From Leclercia adecarboxylata (GTDB lineage: Bacteria > Pseudomonadota > Gammaproteobacteria > Enterobacterales > Enterobacteriaceae): 64,000 nt of DNA. The DNA is taken from positions 1,798,001 through 1,862,000 of the forward strand of contig NZ_CP040889.1 of the NCBI RefSeq assembly GCF_006171285.1. Reading direction: 5' to 3'. Shown piece by piece: positions 1 to 12,109 of the stretch. The first letter of the stretch is position 1, and every line of letters starts with the position of its first letter. The notes beneath the pieces are model-generated. The model did not search any database, was not told where the DNA came from, and saw only the letters and a program-made list of their open reading frames with translations. Made by a program: the position numbers and the translations under genes.

Positions 1-198
1 GCTGAATAAGAATGAAATATATCAGCCCGATTCATCATTTCAGCATATAAATCCAGCCTGTAACTTTTATTTAACCGAAAACCAGTTTTATCCTCTAACT
101 TTTAATTTCTGTGAAGCATTTCATAGATGTGATTTTCCTGGTCTGAAAATTATCCGCTTTTTGCTGCCTTTTTCACCGCCCGCTGCGTTTGTTACAGA

Positions 199-228
199 TT
201 GAAATGTCGCTTTTGCTGTGCGTAATAT
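199..228 (+). promoter_or_regulatory. possible sigma-70 promoter of yhjE
   Basis: A TTGAAA hexamer (199-204) and a TAATAT hexamer (223-228) lie 18 bp apart, about 30 bp before the yhjE start codon. The whole 1-260 stretch is AT-rich and I see no gene in it. The call rests only on hexamer match and spacing. Confidence 0.35.
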
Positions 229-260
229 GGCCTTTCGTTCGCCAAAAATAAGAAAAGTTT

Positions 261-1583
261 ATGCAAGCCACAGCCACAACACTCAATTCAGAGCAGGAAA
301 ACGTCCCGGTTAACTCGCGCAATAAAGTCGTCGTCGCGTCACTGATTGGCACCGCCATCGAATTCTTCGACTTCTATATTTACGCTACCGCTGCGGTTAT
401 CGTTTTCCCGCATATCTTCTTCCCGCAGGGCGACCCGACGGCGGCAACGCTGCAGTCGCTGGCAACCTTCGCCATCGCCTTCGTCGCGCGTCCTATCGGC
501 TCTGCGCTGTTCGGTCACTTCGGCGATCGCGTCGGACGTAAGGTGACCCTGGTCGCCTCGCTGCTGACCATGGGGATCTCTACCGTTGCCATCGGCCTGC
601 TGCCGACCTATGAAACCATCGGTATTCTGGCTCCGCTGCTGCTGGCGCTGGCCCGTTTTGGTCAGGGTCTGGGGCTGGGTGGTGAATGGGGTGGTGCGGC
701 GCTGCTGGCCACCGAAAACGCGCCGCCGCGCAAGCGTGCGCTGTATGGCTCCTTCCCGCAGCTGGGCGCGCCGATTGGCTTCTTCTTTGCCAACGGCACC
801 TTCCTGCTGCTCTCCTGGCTGCTGACCGACGAGCAGTTCATGACCTGGGGCTGGCGTATTCCGTTTATCTTCTCGGCGGTGCTGGTGCTGATCGGCCTGT
901 ATGTGCGCGTCTCCCTGCACGAAACGCCGGTGTTTGCCAAAGTGGCCGCTGCGAAGAAACAGGTAAAAGTTCCGCTGGGCACGCTGCTGACCAAACACGT
1001 TCGCGTGACCGTGCTGGGCACCTTCATCATGCTGGCGACCTATACGCTGTTCTACATCATGACCGTCTACTCCATGACCTTCAGCACCACGGCTGCGCCG
1101 GTGGGTCTGGGTCTGCCGCGTAACGAAGTGCTGTGGATGCTGATGATGGCGGTAATCGGTTTTGGTGTGATGGTGCCGATCGCGGGCCTGCTGGCCGACC
1201 GCTTTGGTCGTCGCCCGAGCATGATCGTCATCACCTCGCTGATTATCGTGTTTGCGCTGTTCGTTTTCCCGCCGCTGCTCGGTTCCGGTAACCCGGCCCT
1301 GGTGATGGCGTATCTGCTGATTGGTCTGAGCCTGATGGGGCTGACTTTCGGCCCGATGGGCGCGCTGCTGCCAGAGCTGTTCCCGACCGAAGTGCGTTAT
1401 ACCGGAGCATCCTTCTCCTATAACGTCTCCTCGATTCTGGGCGCGTCCGTGGCGCCGTATATCGCCACCTGGTTACAGGCGAATTATGGTCTGCAGTATG
1501 TGGGGTTCTACCTGGCAGCGATGGCGGCACTGACGCTGATTGCGCTGCTGCTGACCCACGAAACCCGTCACCAGTCGCTGTAA
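261..1583 (+). CDS. yhjE: MFS metabolite:proton symporter YhjE
   Basis: This is a 440-residue major facilitator superfamily transporter of the metabolite:H+ symporter branch, an inner-membrane protein with about 12 hydrophobic helices. It aligns end to end with E. coli YhjE at the same length. The MFS motif A loop GHFGDRVGRK is at residues 85-94, and a second copy, ADRFGRR, lies in the C-terminal half. The N-terminus is hydrophilic and the first helix starts near residue 24. The gene is monocistronic and is followed at once by a BIME. The substrate is not established; relatives carry dicarboxylates, shikimate or osmolytes. Confidence 0.93.
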   Translation: MQATATTLNSEQENVPVNSRNKVVVASLIGTAIEFFDFYIYATAAVIVFPHIFFPQGDPTAATLQSLATFAIAFVARPIGSALFGHFGDRVGRKVTLVASLLTMGISTVAIGLLPTYETIGILAPLLLALARFGQGLGLGGEWGGAALLATENAPPRKRALYGSFPQLGAPIGFFFANGTFLLLSWLLTDEQFMTWGWRIPFIFSAVLVLIGLYVRVSLHETPVFAKVAAAKKQVKVPLGTLLTKHVRVTVLGTFIMLATYTLFYIMTVYSMTFSTTAAPVGLGLPRNEVLWMLMMAVIGFGVMVPIAGLLADRFGRRPSMIVITSLIIVFALFVFPPLLGSGNPALVMAYLLIGLSLMGLTFGPMGALLPELFPTEVRYTGASFSYNVSSILGASVAPYIATWLQANYGLQYVGFYLAAMAALTLIALLLTHETRHQSL

Positions 1584-1589
1584 TATGAC

Positions 1590-1662
1590 AAGGCCGGGTG
1601 GCAGCTACGCCTTACCCGGCCTGTAAAACTCAAGGCCCGGCAAGCATCGCGCCGCCGGGCAA
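1590..1662. repeat. BIME (two REP units)
   Basis: Two imperfect palindromes of the GCCGGGT...ACCCGGC type lie at 1592-1621 and 1634-1660, between the convergent ends of yhjE and yhjG. They are typical enterobacterial REP units, usually linked to transcript end protection or gyrase/IHF binding. Confidence 0.85.
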
Positions 1663-1673
1663 CAACTCCCGCA

Positions 1674-3716
1674 CTATTTCTTCATCTGCGACAGAATGGT
1701 CTGACACTGGTTAGCCTGCCCCTCTGACGGCGAGATCAGCGCCAGCAGTGCCGCCGCCGGGGTCACCAGCGTCGCCAGCGCAGCAGCCACCGCGCCGCGA
1801 GCAATCAACGGCCCTGCTTTCACCCCCGCATCCGGATCTTTAAAGCTACCGCGCACGTACAGCGGCGAGCGCAGCGTCACGATGCGAATACCCTTGCTTT
1901 CCGGGTTGATGGTGAGATCGAGCTGCTCCGAGGCCATACTGGCCGTGCCGGTAATGTTGATCACCGCATTTTCGGTATCAAAGGCAAAGATTTGCGGACG
2001 CGCCACGCCGTTCACCAGGTCGATATTGGCGGCGGCACAGTTCACCCGCACTTCATCATCGCCAAAGATCTGCCCGATAATAAAGTTGCCGACGTTCAGA
2101 CCGAGGATCTCCATCAGGTTACGGCTCACCAGCCCGTCATTCATCAGCAGCTTCAGGTTGCCGTTGCCGTTACCCAGCAGGGCCGCCACCGAGTTGCCGG
2201 TGCCGCGAATTTTGGCATCGCCGTTCATTTCGCCGAGGGTTTTCTGCATCAGTTCCACATCCGGCATCAGCTCTTTCAGCTTCAGCCGTCGCGCCTGAAT
2301 ATCCGCCTGACCCCGCATCGGGTTTTTATCCCCTTCCAGATGAATATTTGACGAGATGGTCCCCCCGGCCAGGCCGAACTTCAGCGGCTCCAGGCGCAGA
2401 TCGGCATTTTTCAGAATGATATGGGTAGAGAGGTTGCTGATGGGCAGGCTGCTGCCATGCTCGATTCGACGCCCCTTGAAGCGCACGTCGGCATCCATCA
2501 CGTCCCACTTATCGGTTTCGAAGCGGTCATTCGGCAGCACTTTGCCCGACGGCGGTGCCTCCTTTCTGACCTTCTGCGCTTTCGTGCCTTTACCGGAATC
2601 GACGCCAATCAGCGGCCCTAAATCGGCAAGGCGCAGCTGACGTGATTCCACGTCGCCTTCCAGCTTCGGTCGCGGTTTACCGGTGCTGTAGGTCAGCGAG
2701 CCGTGAATATCGCTGTCACCGATCCGGCCATTAAAGTCGCGGTAATCGTAGACCGAGGATTTTTCCGTATCGATTTTCGCCACCAGATGGCCGTCCGTTT
2801 CAAACGGCGGGGTATCCGGCAGCAGAACGCCGGTCAGCTTATAGAGTTCACCCAGTGAATCCCCGGCGAATTTAAGCCGCAGGTCAACGCCCCCCATTTT
2901 CATCGGGTCGTTCACCGTGCCGACAAAGGCCACCCGGGTATTACCGGAGCGGAAGTCGGCCTGCACCGGGAACGGCGTGCCTTCGCTGCGCAGCGCCAGC
3001 ATGCCGCCAATTTTACCGGTGCCACGTAACGGCTGATCGTTATAGCGCCCTTCGGCCTTCAGGCCAAAGACGTAATCCCCCACCTTGCCCTTCTCATCTT
3101 TCCCCTTCGCGCCGGTCACTTCGCTGAACGGCAGCGGTTTACCGAGCGGATCGACAAAGATCTCGAGGTCGGCTTTGCTCACTGCATCATCAATGGCGAC
3201 GCGACCGCGATCGAAAATAATGTTGTCGAGCCGGAACGACCAGGCCGAAGGCTGCGCGTTTTCCTCTTTGTCTTTGCTATCAGCGAGATCAAAGGTCCAG
3301 TTGTTGGTTTTTTCCGACAGGCGGATCAGCCGGGCATCGGGCTGTTGCAGTTTGATCCACGGCAGATAGACCGTTTTGGTGAGCAGCGCCAGCGGCGCCA
3401 GCGTGGCTTCAACGCGCGGCAGATGGACCATCGTGATATCGGGTATCTCCGGCGGATTGCCGAGGAGGACATCGTTAGCGTGAACGTGCGGCCAGGGGAT
3501 CCAGCTGCGCCAGCCCGTTTCGCCCTTCTGGCGCTCCCACACGACGCCCAGATCGCCGCGAATGGCGAAAGGTCGGTTAAGTTCGGTTGAGACTTTCTGG
3601 TTGATGGTCGGTTTGAGGCGGTTCCAGTCAAACGTCGCAATGATGACGATTGCCACCACAATCAACAACAAGAAGACCCCCAGGATCCAGGTGATAATCT
3701 TTGTTGTTTTTGTCAT
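1674..3716 (-). CDS. yhjG: AsmA-family membrane protein YhjG
   Basis: This 680-residue protein has one N-terminal transmembrane segment followed by a long AsmA-like beta-rich periplasmic domain. It aligns over its full length with E. coli YhjG, apart from a shorter variable lysine-rich linker in the middle. AsmA-family proteins are proposed to bridge the envelope and move phospholipids to the outer membrane; the role of YhjG itself is only inferred from that. I chose the ATG at 3714-3716, preceded by GGGAGA, over an in-frame start 24 bp upstream because it matches the family N-terminus. Near the C-terminus an Ala-rich hydrophobic stretch precedes the basic tail. Confidence 0.9.
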   Translation of the reverse strand: MTKTTKIITWILGVFLLLIVVAIVIIATFDWNRLKPTINQKVSTELNRPFAIRGDLGVVWERQKGETGWRSWIPWPHVHANDVLLGNPPEIPDITMVHLPRVEATLAPLALLTKTVYLPWIKLQQPDARLIRLSEKTNNWTFDLADSKDKEENAQPSAWSFRLDNIIFDRGRVAIDDAVSKADLEIFVDPLGKPLPFSEVTGAKGKDEKGKVGDYVFGLKAEGRYNDQPLRGTGKIGGMLALRSEGTPFPVQADFRSGNTRVAFVGTVNDPMKMGGVDLRLKFAGDSLGELYKLTGVLLPDTPPFETDGHLVAKIDTEKSSVYDYRDFNGRIGDSDIHGSLTYSTGKPRPKLEGDVESRQLRLADLGPLIGVDSGKGTKAQKVRKEAPPSGKVLPNDRFETDKWDVMDADVRFKGRRIEHGSSLPISNLSTHIILKNADLRLEPLKFGLAGGTISSNIHLEGDKNPMRGQADIQARRLKLKELMPDVELMQKTLGEMNGDAKIRGTGNSVAALLGNGNGNLKLLMNDGLVSRNLMEILGLNVGNFIIGQIFGDDEVRVNCAAANIDLVNGVARPQIFAFDTENAVINITGTASMASEQLDLTINPESKGIRIVTLRSPLYVRGSFKDPDAGVKAGPLIARGAVAAALATLVTPAAALLALISPSEGQANQCQTILSQMKK

Positions 3717-3836
3717 TCCATTCTCCCTTTCAGTAATCACTTGCCTTTCATGAATATAGTCCAGACAAGGGGAAAGGGGCGGCAGCGTCCGGTAATAACG
3801 CGTTAAGCACGCGCTATTATGGGAAGCTGCCGGAAT

Positions 3837-4607
3837 TCAGAGGGTGATGATAACGTTGTCGAGCGTCTCCATCGACACCGGACGGGAGAGGAAATAGCCC
3901 TGCGCGGCGGCGGCTGGTGAGTTCTGAACATCGCGCCACTCTTCCAGCGTCTCGACGCCTTCGACGATCACGCCCTGGCAGTAGCGGTTCATCAGCTGCA
4001 GCAGGAGCGTGAACAGATTACGGCCTTCCGGGGTCTGGCGCAGCATGATGAACAGGTCACGCGCCACTTTGATGTAGTCGTAACGCACTTCACTCAGGGC
4101 GGAGAAGTTCGCCATGCCGGTGCCGAAATCGTCCAGCCACAGTGGACCAAACTCGCACATGGTGGCAAACGAGGAGTCCTGCGGCAGACGAACATGTTCC
4201 ACCAGCTCAAAGCGCAGCCACGGCAGCCGCTGGATCAGCTTCTGCAGACTCTCATCCTGACGCACCGCCAGCAGGGTTGGACCATCGACGTTAACCGAAG
4301 CCAGAATGTTATTGTCGGCGAAAAACGCCTGCCTGGCCGCCAGCATGGTGAGCTGCTCTTCCAGAATATCCAGACGATGGCGCACGGGTACTTCCGCGAA
4401 GTAGCGATCCGGGGCGATCCGCTGAGCCGGATTTGAAGGATGAGTCACGACGGTCAGGATCTCAATCGCCATCAGCTTACCGTCGGTGCGGTAGATCGGC
4501 TGATAAGTGTAAGCGCGCTCACATTGCAGCCAGTAGCGATGTTCCTGTAAGTTCTCAATACTCGCTTCAGGGATGCTCAGCAGCTGGATGTCCTGCCTTA
4601 ACTTCAT
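3837..4607 (-). CDS. pdeH: cyclic-di-GMP phosphodiesterase PdeH
   Basis: This is a stand-alone EAL-domain protein of 256 residues, like E. coli YhjH/PdeH (255). It hydrolyses cyclic-di-GMP to pGpG in the cytoplasm and keeps the level low so that the YcgR brake does not slow the flagella. The EAL signature is present as EIL (residues 49-51). Metal and catalytic elements DDFGTG (159-164), Lys180 and EGVE (216-219) are intact, so the enzyme should be active. There is no sensor domain. A consensus sigma-28 promoter sits just upstream, placing the gene in the late flagellar class. Confidence 0.93.
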   Translation of the reverse strand: MKLRQDIQLLSIPEASIENLQEHRYWLQCERAYTYQPIYRTDGKLMAIEILTVVTHPSNPAQRIAPDRYFAEVPVRHRLDILEEQLTMLAARQAFFADNNILASVNVDGPTLLAVRQDESLQKLIQRLPWLRFELVEHVRLPQDSSFATMCEFGPLWLDDFGTGMANFSALSEVRYDYIKVARDLFIMLRQTPEGRNLFTLLLQLMNRYCQGVIVEGVETLEEWRDVQNSPAAAAQGYFLSRPVSMETLDNVIITL

Positions 4608-4657
4608 TTCACATATCCTGTTGAATGGGGAATAGCCTGTCGGGACTGGTCAAAGGA

Positions 4658-4684
4658 TTATCGGCCTCAGGGAAGAGAACTTTA
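4658..4684 (-). promoter_or_regulatory. sigma-28 (FliA) promoter of pdeH
   Basis: Read on the minus strand, TAAAGTTC (4677-4684), an 11-bp spacer and GCCGATAA (4658-4665) match the flagellar sigma-28 consensus TAAAGTTT-N11-GCCGATAA at 15 of 16 positions. It lies about 50 bp before the pdeH start. E. coli pdeH (yhjH) is known to be FliA-dependent. Confidence 0.88.
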
Positions 4685-4756
4685 TGTCCGGTTGCCGACG
4701 AAAATGAAAATCTGGGATCTCTTACCCGCCAGGAACTTGTCCGAGTTCAAAAAAAT

Positions 4757-4775
4757 AATGGAACGTCGTTTTAAT
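4757..4775 (+). promoter_or_regulatory. probable KdgR operator upstream of kdgK
   Basis: AATGGAACGTCGTTTTAAT is an imperfect palindrome resembling the KdgR box (AATGAAAC-N3-GTTTCATT), placed 65 bp before kdgK. KdgR represses kdgK in enterobacteria and is relieved by 2-keto-3-deoxygluconate. The match is by eye. Confidence 0.6.
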
Positions 4776-4839
4776 ACAGTTGACCGCTCCCGGCCTCCAG
4801 CGCAAACTAACCGCAGTTTAATTATCCAGGTTCACGACT

Positions 4840-5769
4840 ATGTCCAAGAAAATTGCCGTGATCGGCGAATGTATGATCGAACTGTCCCAGAAAGGGGCGG
4901 AAGTCAGCCGCGGTTTCGGCGGCGATACCTTAAACACCTCGGTGTATATTGCCCGTCAGGTCGATGCTGACGCGCTGGCGGTAAACTATGTTACTGCCCT
5001 GGGCACCGATAACTTCAGCCAGCAGATGCTGGACGCATGGCAGAGTGAGAACGTCGATACCTCGCTGACCCAGCGGATGGAGAACCGCCTGCCGGGTCTC
5101 TATTACATCGAAACCGACAGCACCGGCGAGCGTACCTTCTACTACTGGCGTAACGAGGCTGCCGCCAAATTCTGGCTGGAGAGCGACAGCGCGGCGCAGA
5201 TCTGCGAAACGCTGGCCCACTTCGACTATATCTACCTGAGCGGCATCAGCCTGGCGATCCTCAGCCAGAGCAGCCGCGAAAAACTGCTCTCCCTGCTGCG
5301 CGAATGTCGCGCCAACGGCGGGAAGGTGATTTTTGACAATAACTACCGTCCACGCCTGTGGGCCAGCCGCGAAGAGACGCAGCAGGTCTATAGCCAGATG
5401 CTGGAGTGCACCGACATCGCCTTCCTGACCCTCGACGACGAAGATGCGCTGTGGGGCGAGAAGCCGGTTGATGAGGTGATTGCCCGCACGCAGGCCGCCG
5501 GTGTCAGCGAAGTGGTGATTAAGCGCGGCGCGGATTCCTGCCTGGTGGCGATTACCGGTGAAGCGGTTATCGAAGTGCCTGCAGTGAAGCTGGCGAAAGA
5601 GAAAGTGATTGATACCACCGCGGCGGGTGACTCCTTCAGCGCCGGATATCTGGCAGTGCGTCTGACGGGCGGTACGCCACAGGCAGCAGCCCAGCGCGGC
5701 CACCTCACCGCCAGCACGGTGATCCAGTATCGCGGCGCCATTATTCCACGGGAAGCGATGCCGGAGTAA
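4840..5769 (+). CDS. kdgK: 2-dehydro-3-deoxygluconokinase
   Basis: This cytoplasmic PfkB-family sugar kinase phosphorylates 2-keto-3-deoxygluconate to KDPG, the entry step to the Entner-Doudoroff aldolase in hexuronate and pectin breakdown. Its length, 309 residues, equals that of E. coli KdgK, and it is collinear throughout. The PfkB signature DTTAAGDSFSAGYL starts at residue 258, with Asp264 as the expected catalytic base. The N-terminal GECMIE and GGDTLN segments are the substrate-binding motifs. The gene stands alone, with a likely KdgR box upstream and a shared terminator downstream. Confidence 0.96.
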   Translation: MSKKIAVIGECMIELSQKGAEVSRGFGGDTLNTSVYIARQVDADALAVNYVTALGTDNFSQQMLDAWQSENVDTSLTQRMENRLPGLYYIETDSTGERTFYYWRNEAAAKFWLESDSAAQICETLAHFDYIYLSGISLAILSQSSREKLLSLLRECRANGGKVIFDNNYRPRLWASREETQQVYSQMLECTDIAFLTLDDEDALWGEKPVDEVIARTQAAGVSEVVIKRGADSCLVAITGEAVIEVPAVKLAKEKVIDTTAAGDSFSAGYLAVRLTGGTPQAAAQRGHLTASTVIQYRGAIIPREAMPE

Positions 5770-5777
5770 CTACGGTC

Positions 5778-5818
5778 TGATGCCCTCACCCCGGCCCTCT
5801 CCCACAGGGAGAGGGAGC
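5778..5818. repeat. dispersed palindromic repeat (CCCTCTCCC type)
   Basis: A perfect 9-bp stem, CCCTCTCCC (5795-5803) with GGGAGAGGG (5807-5815), closes a 3-nt loop and is preceded by CCCTCACCCCGG. This GC-rich unit is a common intergenic repeat in enterobacteria and pseudomonads and differs in sequence from the REP units elsewhere in the window. Confidence 0.6.
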
Positions 5819-5824
5819 AAACAC

Positions 5825-5855
5825 TAAAAAAGCAACTTACGTTGCCTTTTTGCTT
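5825..5855. terminator. bidirectional terminator kdgK / yhjJ
   Basis: The hairpin GCAAC-TTAC-GTTGC (5832-5845) is flanked by A6 on the left and CT5 on the right, so it can end both the rightward kdgK transcript and the leftward yhjJ transcript. Confidence 0.8.
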
Positions 5856-7283
5856 TTATTTCGCTGGCGCCATAATTCCGTCCCACGTCGCCTGCAGATC
5901 CTTCATGTCATATTCCGGCTCACCTTTCGGCTGCATTAGAATCAGCGACATATCCTGAGAAAGCTGCTGACGCAGATCCTGGCTCAGCATATCCGCGGTC
6001 AGGCTGTTAAGGAAATCCTGACGCAGTTTCTGATACTGTTCTGGCGCGATATCCACCACCTGATTTTGCAGGGAGCGAATACGCTGGCTGATCAGGATAT
6101 CAGTATCGGTGCGGGCGTAGGTGGCGAACAGTTTTTGCAGCTCGAGGTTTTTCTGCGCCACCAGCGCGTTGAACTCCTCTTCGCTCAGGCCGTTGTCGCG
6201 CACTTTCGCCAGCTCTTTCGCCACCACCGCCATATTGGCGTTCAGCTTGTCGCCCGGCGACTCAACGTTAATGGCGCACTGGGCACGCTGGAACAGCACC
6301 CGGCAATCAAAGCCCAGACCAATGTCTTTGGCGTTGTTCTTACTCAGGGTTTGCTGAACATGCCAGAACAGCGCTTCACGGGCCAGATCGGCGCGCCAGT
6401 AACGCAGCAGCGCGGCAGACTCGCGAATCGGCTGCCACGGGCTGTCCCACATAATAGAGAGACGATCCTGACGCACGGCATCGGTCATGATGCTCACCGG
6501 CTCTGCGCGCAGAGGCGAAAGCGTTGGCACTGGCGCAGGCGTACTGCGTTTGCCCTTCAGCTCGCCAAAGGTTTTGCTGATTTGCTCAATCACCGCGCGG
6601 CTATCTACGTTGCCGACCACAATCAGGGTCATGGCATCCGGGGTGTACCAGGTCTGGTAGAAGGACTTCACCTGCTCAATATCAACCGGCTGCTTTAGCG
6701 GCTCTGCCGGGTCGTGGCCGAGCAGCGCAGATCCTTTCAGGCGATAACGCCACCAGCCCTCTTTGGTATCCGCCGGCCAGGTCGCCACCATATCGCTGTT
6801 GCTCAGGGCGTAATTCACCGTTTCAGGGGTAATGGAGACGCTACCGGCGGTATCGGAAAGCCAGGTCAGCGCCTCTTTGAGCAGATCGTTGCGGTTGTTT
6901 GGCAGGCTGAGGTTAAACATGGTGTAGTCGTAGGAGACGACTGCAGGCGGCAGCGGGCGCTTTGGATCGATGCCCTGTTGCCATAATGAACGGGCCTGCA
7001 CGGCCTGCAGGCTGCCGCTTTGCGTCAGCGCCAGGCGGGGCAGAAAGTGGCTGAAACCGCTCTGTTGCGTGCTCTCGGTCAGGGAGCCGGTATTGACGGA
7101 AAGGCGGATTTCAATGCGGTCGCTGGGGCGTTGTGGGGTGGCTAATACCTGCCACTGAAACCCATTCGCCAGCGTTCCCTGTTGCCAGGCCGGGTCCGGC
7201 TGGAGCGCGTCAGCCTGCACGTAACTGGCTGCTGCCATCATAAGCAAACCGCCGGTTAAGAGTCGAATTTTTGTGCCCTGCAT
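5856..7283 (-). CDS. yhjJ: M16-like zinc-peptidase homologue YhjJ, inactive
   Basis: This is a 475-residue periplasmic protein with an N-terminal signal peptide (charged start, hydrophobic core to about residue 21, cleavage near VQA-DA). It is collinear with E. coli YhjJ but ends about 23 residues earlier, lacking the Thr/Pro-rich tail. The fold is that of pitrilysin (M16), but the HxxEH zinc motif is replaced by HFLPR at residues 79-83, so peptidase activity is unlikely. It may act as a binding partner of another M16 protein, as with paired M16 subunits; that is inference. Confidence 0.88.
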   Translation of the reverse strand: MQGTKIRLLTGGLLMMAAASYVQADALQPDPAWQQGTLANGFQWQVLATPQRPSDRIEIRLSVNTGSLTESTQQSGFSHFLPRLALTQSGSLQAVQARSLWQQGIDPKRPLPPAVVSYDYTMFNLSLPNNRNDLLKEALTWLSDTAGSVSITPETVNYALSNSDMVATWPADTKEGWWRYRLKGSALLGHDPAEPLKQPVDIEQVKSFYQTWYTPDAMTLIVVGNVDSRAVIEQISKTFGELKGKRSTPAPVPTLSPLRAEPVSIMTDAVRQDRLSIMWDSPWQPIRESAALLRYWRADLAREALFWHVQQTLSKNNAKDIGLGFDCRVLFQRAQCAINVESPGDKLNANMAVVAKELAKVRDNGLSEEEFNALVAQKNLELQKLFATYARTDTDILISQRIRSLQNQVVDIAPEQYQKLRQDFLNSLTADMLSQDLRQQLSQDMSLILMQPKGEPEYDMKDLQATWDGIMAPAK

Positions 7284-7467
7284 GTGAACCCCTGATCAAC
7301 ATTCCTGGTTACAAAGAGTGCCACACGCCCTGTAGCACTCTAAAGATGATGTTCAAAACACTCCGATTAGACCGCGCATGAAGCGAAACGTCACGGCATG
7401 AAGTGAAATTTACCCGAAATAAATCTTATCGAATTATGACAAGTATGCTGGGCCATTATGCGCAGGA

Positions 7468-7495
7468 GCCCGCACCCCGACAAGGGAATGCGGGC
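7468..7495 (-). terminator. hairpin after dctA
   Basis: GCCCGCA (7468-7474) pairs with TGCGGGC (7489-7495), 14 bp past the dctA stop. There is no run of T after it, so it may stabilise the mRNA end rather than terminate. The rest of 7284-7508 is AT-rich upstream sequence of yhjJ in which I see nothing else. Confidence 0.4.
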
Positions 7496-7508
7496 CAGAG
7501 GGAAGATT

Positions 7509-10960
<3,452 letters not shown>

Positions 10961-11122
10961 AATGTATCTCCAGAAACGCGAAAGGCAGGTTAATCTACGA
11001 GTGCCCTGCTGCTTTGAGAGTATACCTTATCGGGAACTGATTAAGAGAGTGTAACCAGGTGTTTAGGGATTATTCTGGTTGCCGCTTCGCACAGAGGCTG
11101 GCGGCGGTATAGCTTCAGAACG

Positions 11123-11141
11123 CGGGAGCCAGCGGCTCCCG
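11123..11141 (-). terminator. probable terminator of the murB-birA transcript
   Basis: The hairpin CGGGAGCC-AGC-GGCTCCCG lies 5 bp beyond the birA stop. The downstream sequence on the minus strand has no clear T-run. It lies inside the 10961-11146 interval that joins two distant K-12 map blocks; no repeat or mobile-element remnant is visible there. Confidence 0.5.
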
Positions 11142-11146
11142 GTAAT

Positions 11147-12109
11147 TTATTCGGCGCTGCGCAGCGAAATCTCGCCGCCGACCCAGGGTTTAATCACCCC
11201 ATCCTGCTCCAGTAACAACGCGCCCTGCTCGTTGATACCGCGCGACGTGCCGTAAATCTCTTTGTCGCCGATGATCAGTTTTACCGCACGGTGGGCAAAG
11301 TTATCCAGCTTTTCCCAGCGAGGCAGGAACGGCGTTAACCCCTCCTGTTCGAAGATTTTCAGCGAGTGGCGCAGCTCATTGATAACACGCACGGCGAGGA
11401 CATTACGATCGATAGCGATCCCCGCTTCCTGCAGGTTGATCCAGCCCTGATTGATGTCTTCGGCCTGCACGTTGCGCATCATCAGGTTGATCCCGGCTCC
11501 CATGACGATCTGCGCAGCATCACCGGTTTTCCCCGTCAGTTCCACGAGGATACCGGCCAGTTTACGATCGTTCAGATAGAGATCGTTTGGCCACTTCACG
11601 CGCACTTTATCGGCGCCCAGCGACTGCAGAACTTCTGCCAGCACAATGCCAATCACCAGACTCAGGCCGATCGCCGCGGCAGGCCCTTGTTCCAGACGCC
11701 AGTACATAGAGAGATAAAGGTTAGCGCCAAAAGGCGAAAACCATTTACGTCCCCGACGGCCACGACCCGCCTGCTGATACTCTGCTACGCAGCAGTCACC
11801 GGACTTTAGCTCGTTGAGCCTGTTGAGCAGATACTGGTTGGTAGAGTCGATCACCGGCAGAACGGCGACGCTGTTGTCGGTAATTTGACTGTGGATAAAG
11901 CCTTCATCCAGCAGCTGGATTGGCTCCGGCAGGCTGTAGCCCTTGCCCGGCACGGTAAAAACATCCACTCCCCAGTCACGCAGGGTCTGAATATGTTTAT
12001 TGATGGCGGCGCGGCTCATGCCGAGCTGTTCACCCAGCTGCTCACCGGAATGAAAATCGCCGTCGGCCAGAATAGAGATCAGCTTCAGGGGGACGGTATG
12101 GTCTTTCAT
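11147..12109 (-). CDS. birA: bifunctional biotin ligase / biotin operon repressor BirA
   Basis: BirA activates biotin to biotinyl-AMP and attaches it to the AccB subunit of acetyl-CoA carboxylase. With biotinyl-AMP bound, the dimer represses the bio operon. The protein has 320 residues (E. coli 321). An N-terminal winged helix-turn-helix (about 18-45) precedes the ligase domain with the biotinyl-AMP loop GRGRRGRK at 115-122. A C-terminal SH3-like domain follows. The start overlaps the murB stop by 4 bp (ATGA), so the two are translationally coupled as in E. coli. The K-12 neighbour coaA is absent. Confidence 0.96.
   Translation of the reverse strand: MKDHTVPLKLISILADGDFHSGEQLGEQLGMSRAAINKHIQTLRDWGVDVFTVPGKGYSLPEPIQLLDEGFIHSQITDNSVAVLPVIDSTNQYLLNRLNELKSGDCCVAEYQQAGRGRRGRKWFSPFGANLYLSMYWRLEQGPAAAIGLSLVIGIVLAEVLQSLGADKVRVKWPNDLYLNDRKLAGILVELTGKTGDAAQIVMGAGINLMMRNVQAEDINQGWINLQEAGIAIDRNVLAVRVINELRHSLKIFEQEGLTPFLPRWEKLDNFAHRAVKLIIGDKEIYGTSRGINEQGALLLEQDGVIKPWVGGEISLRSAE

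Noticed and set aside
4692..4970. 92-codon frame upstream of and into kdgK
   Set aside because: It overlaps the KdgR-like operator and runs out of frame into kdgK; its translation resembles no family.
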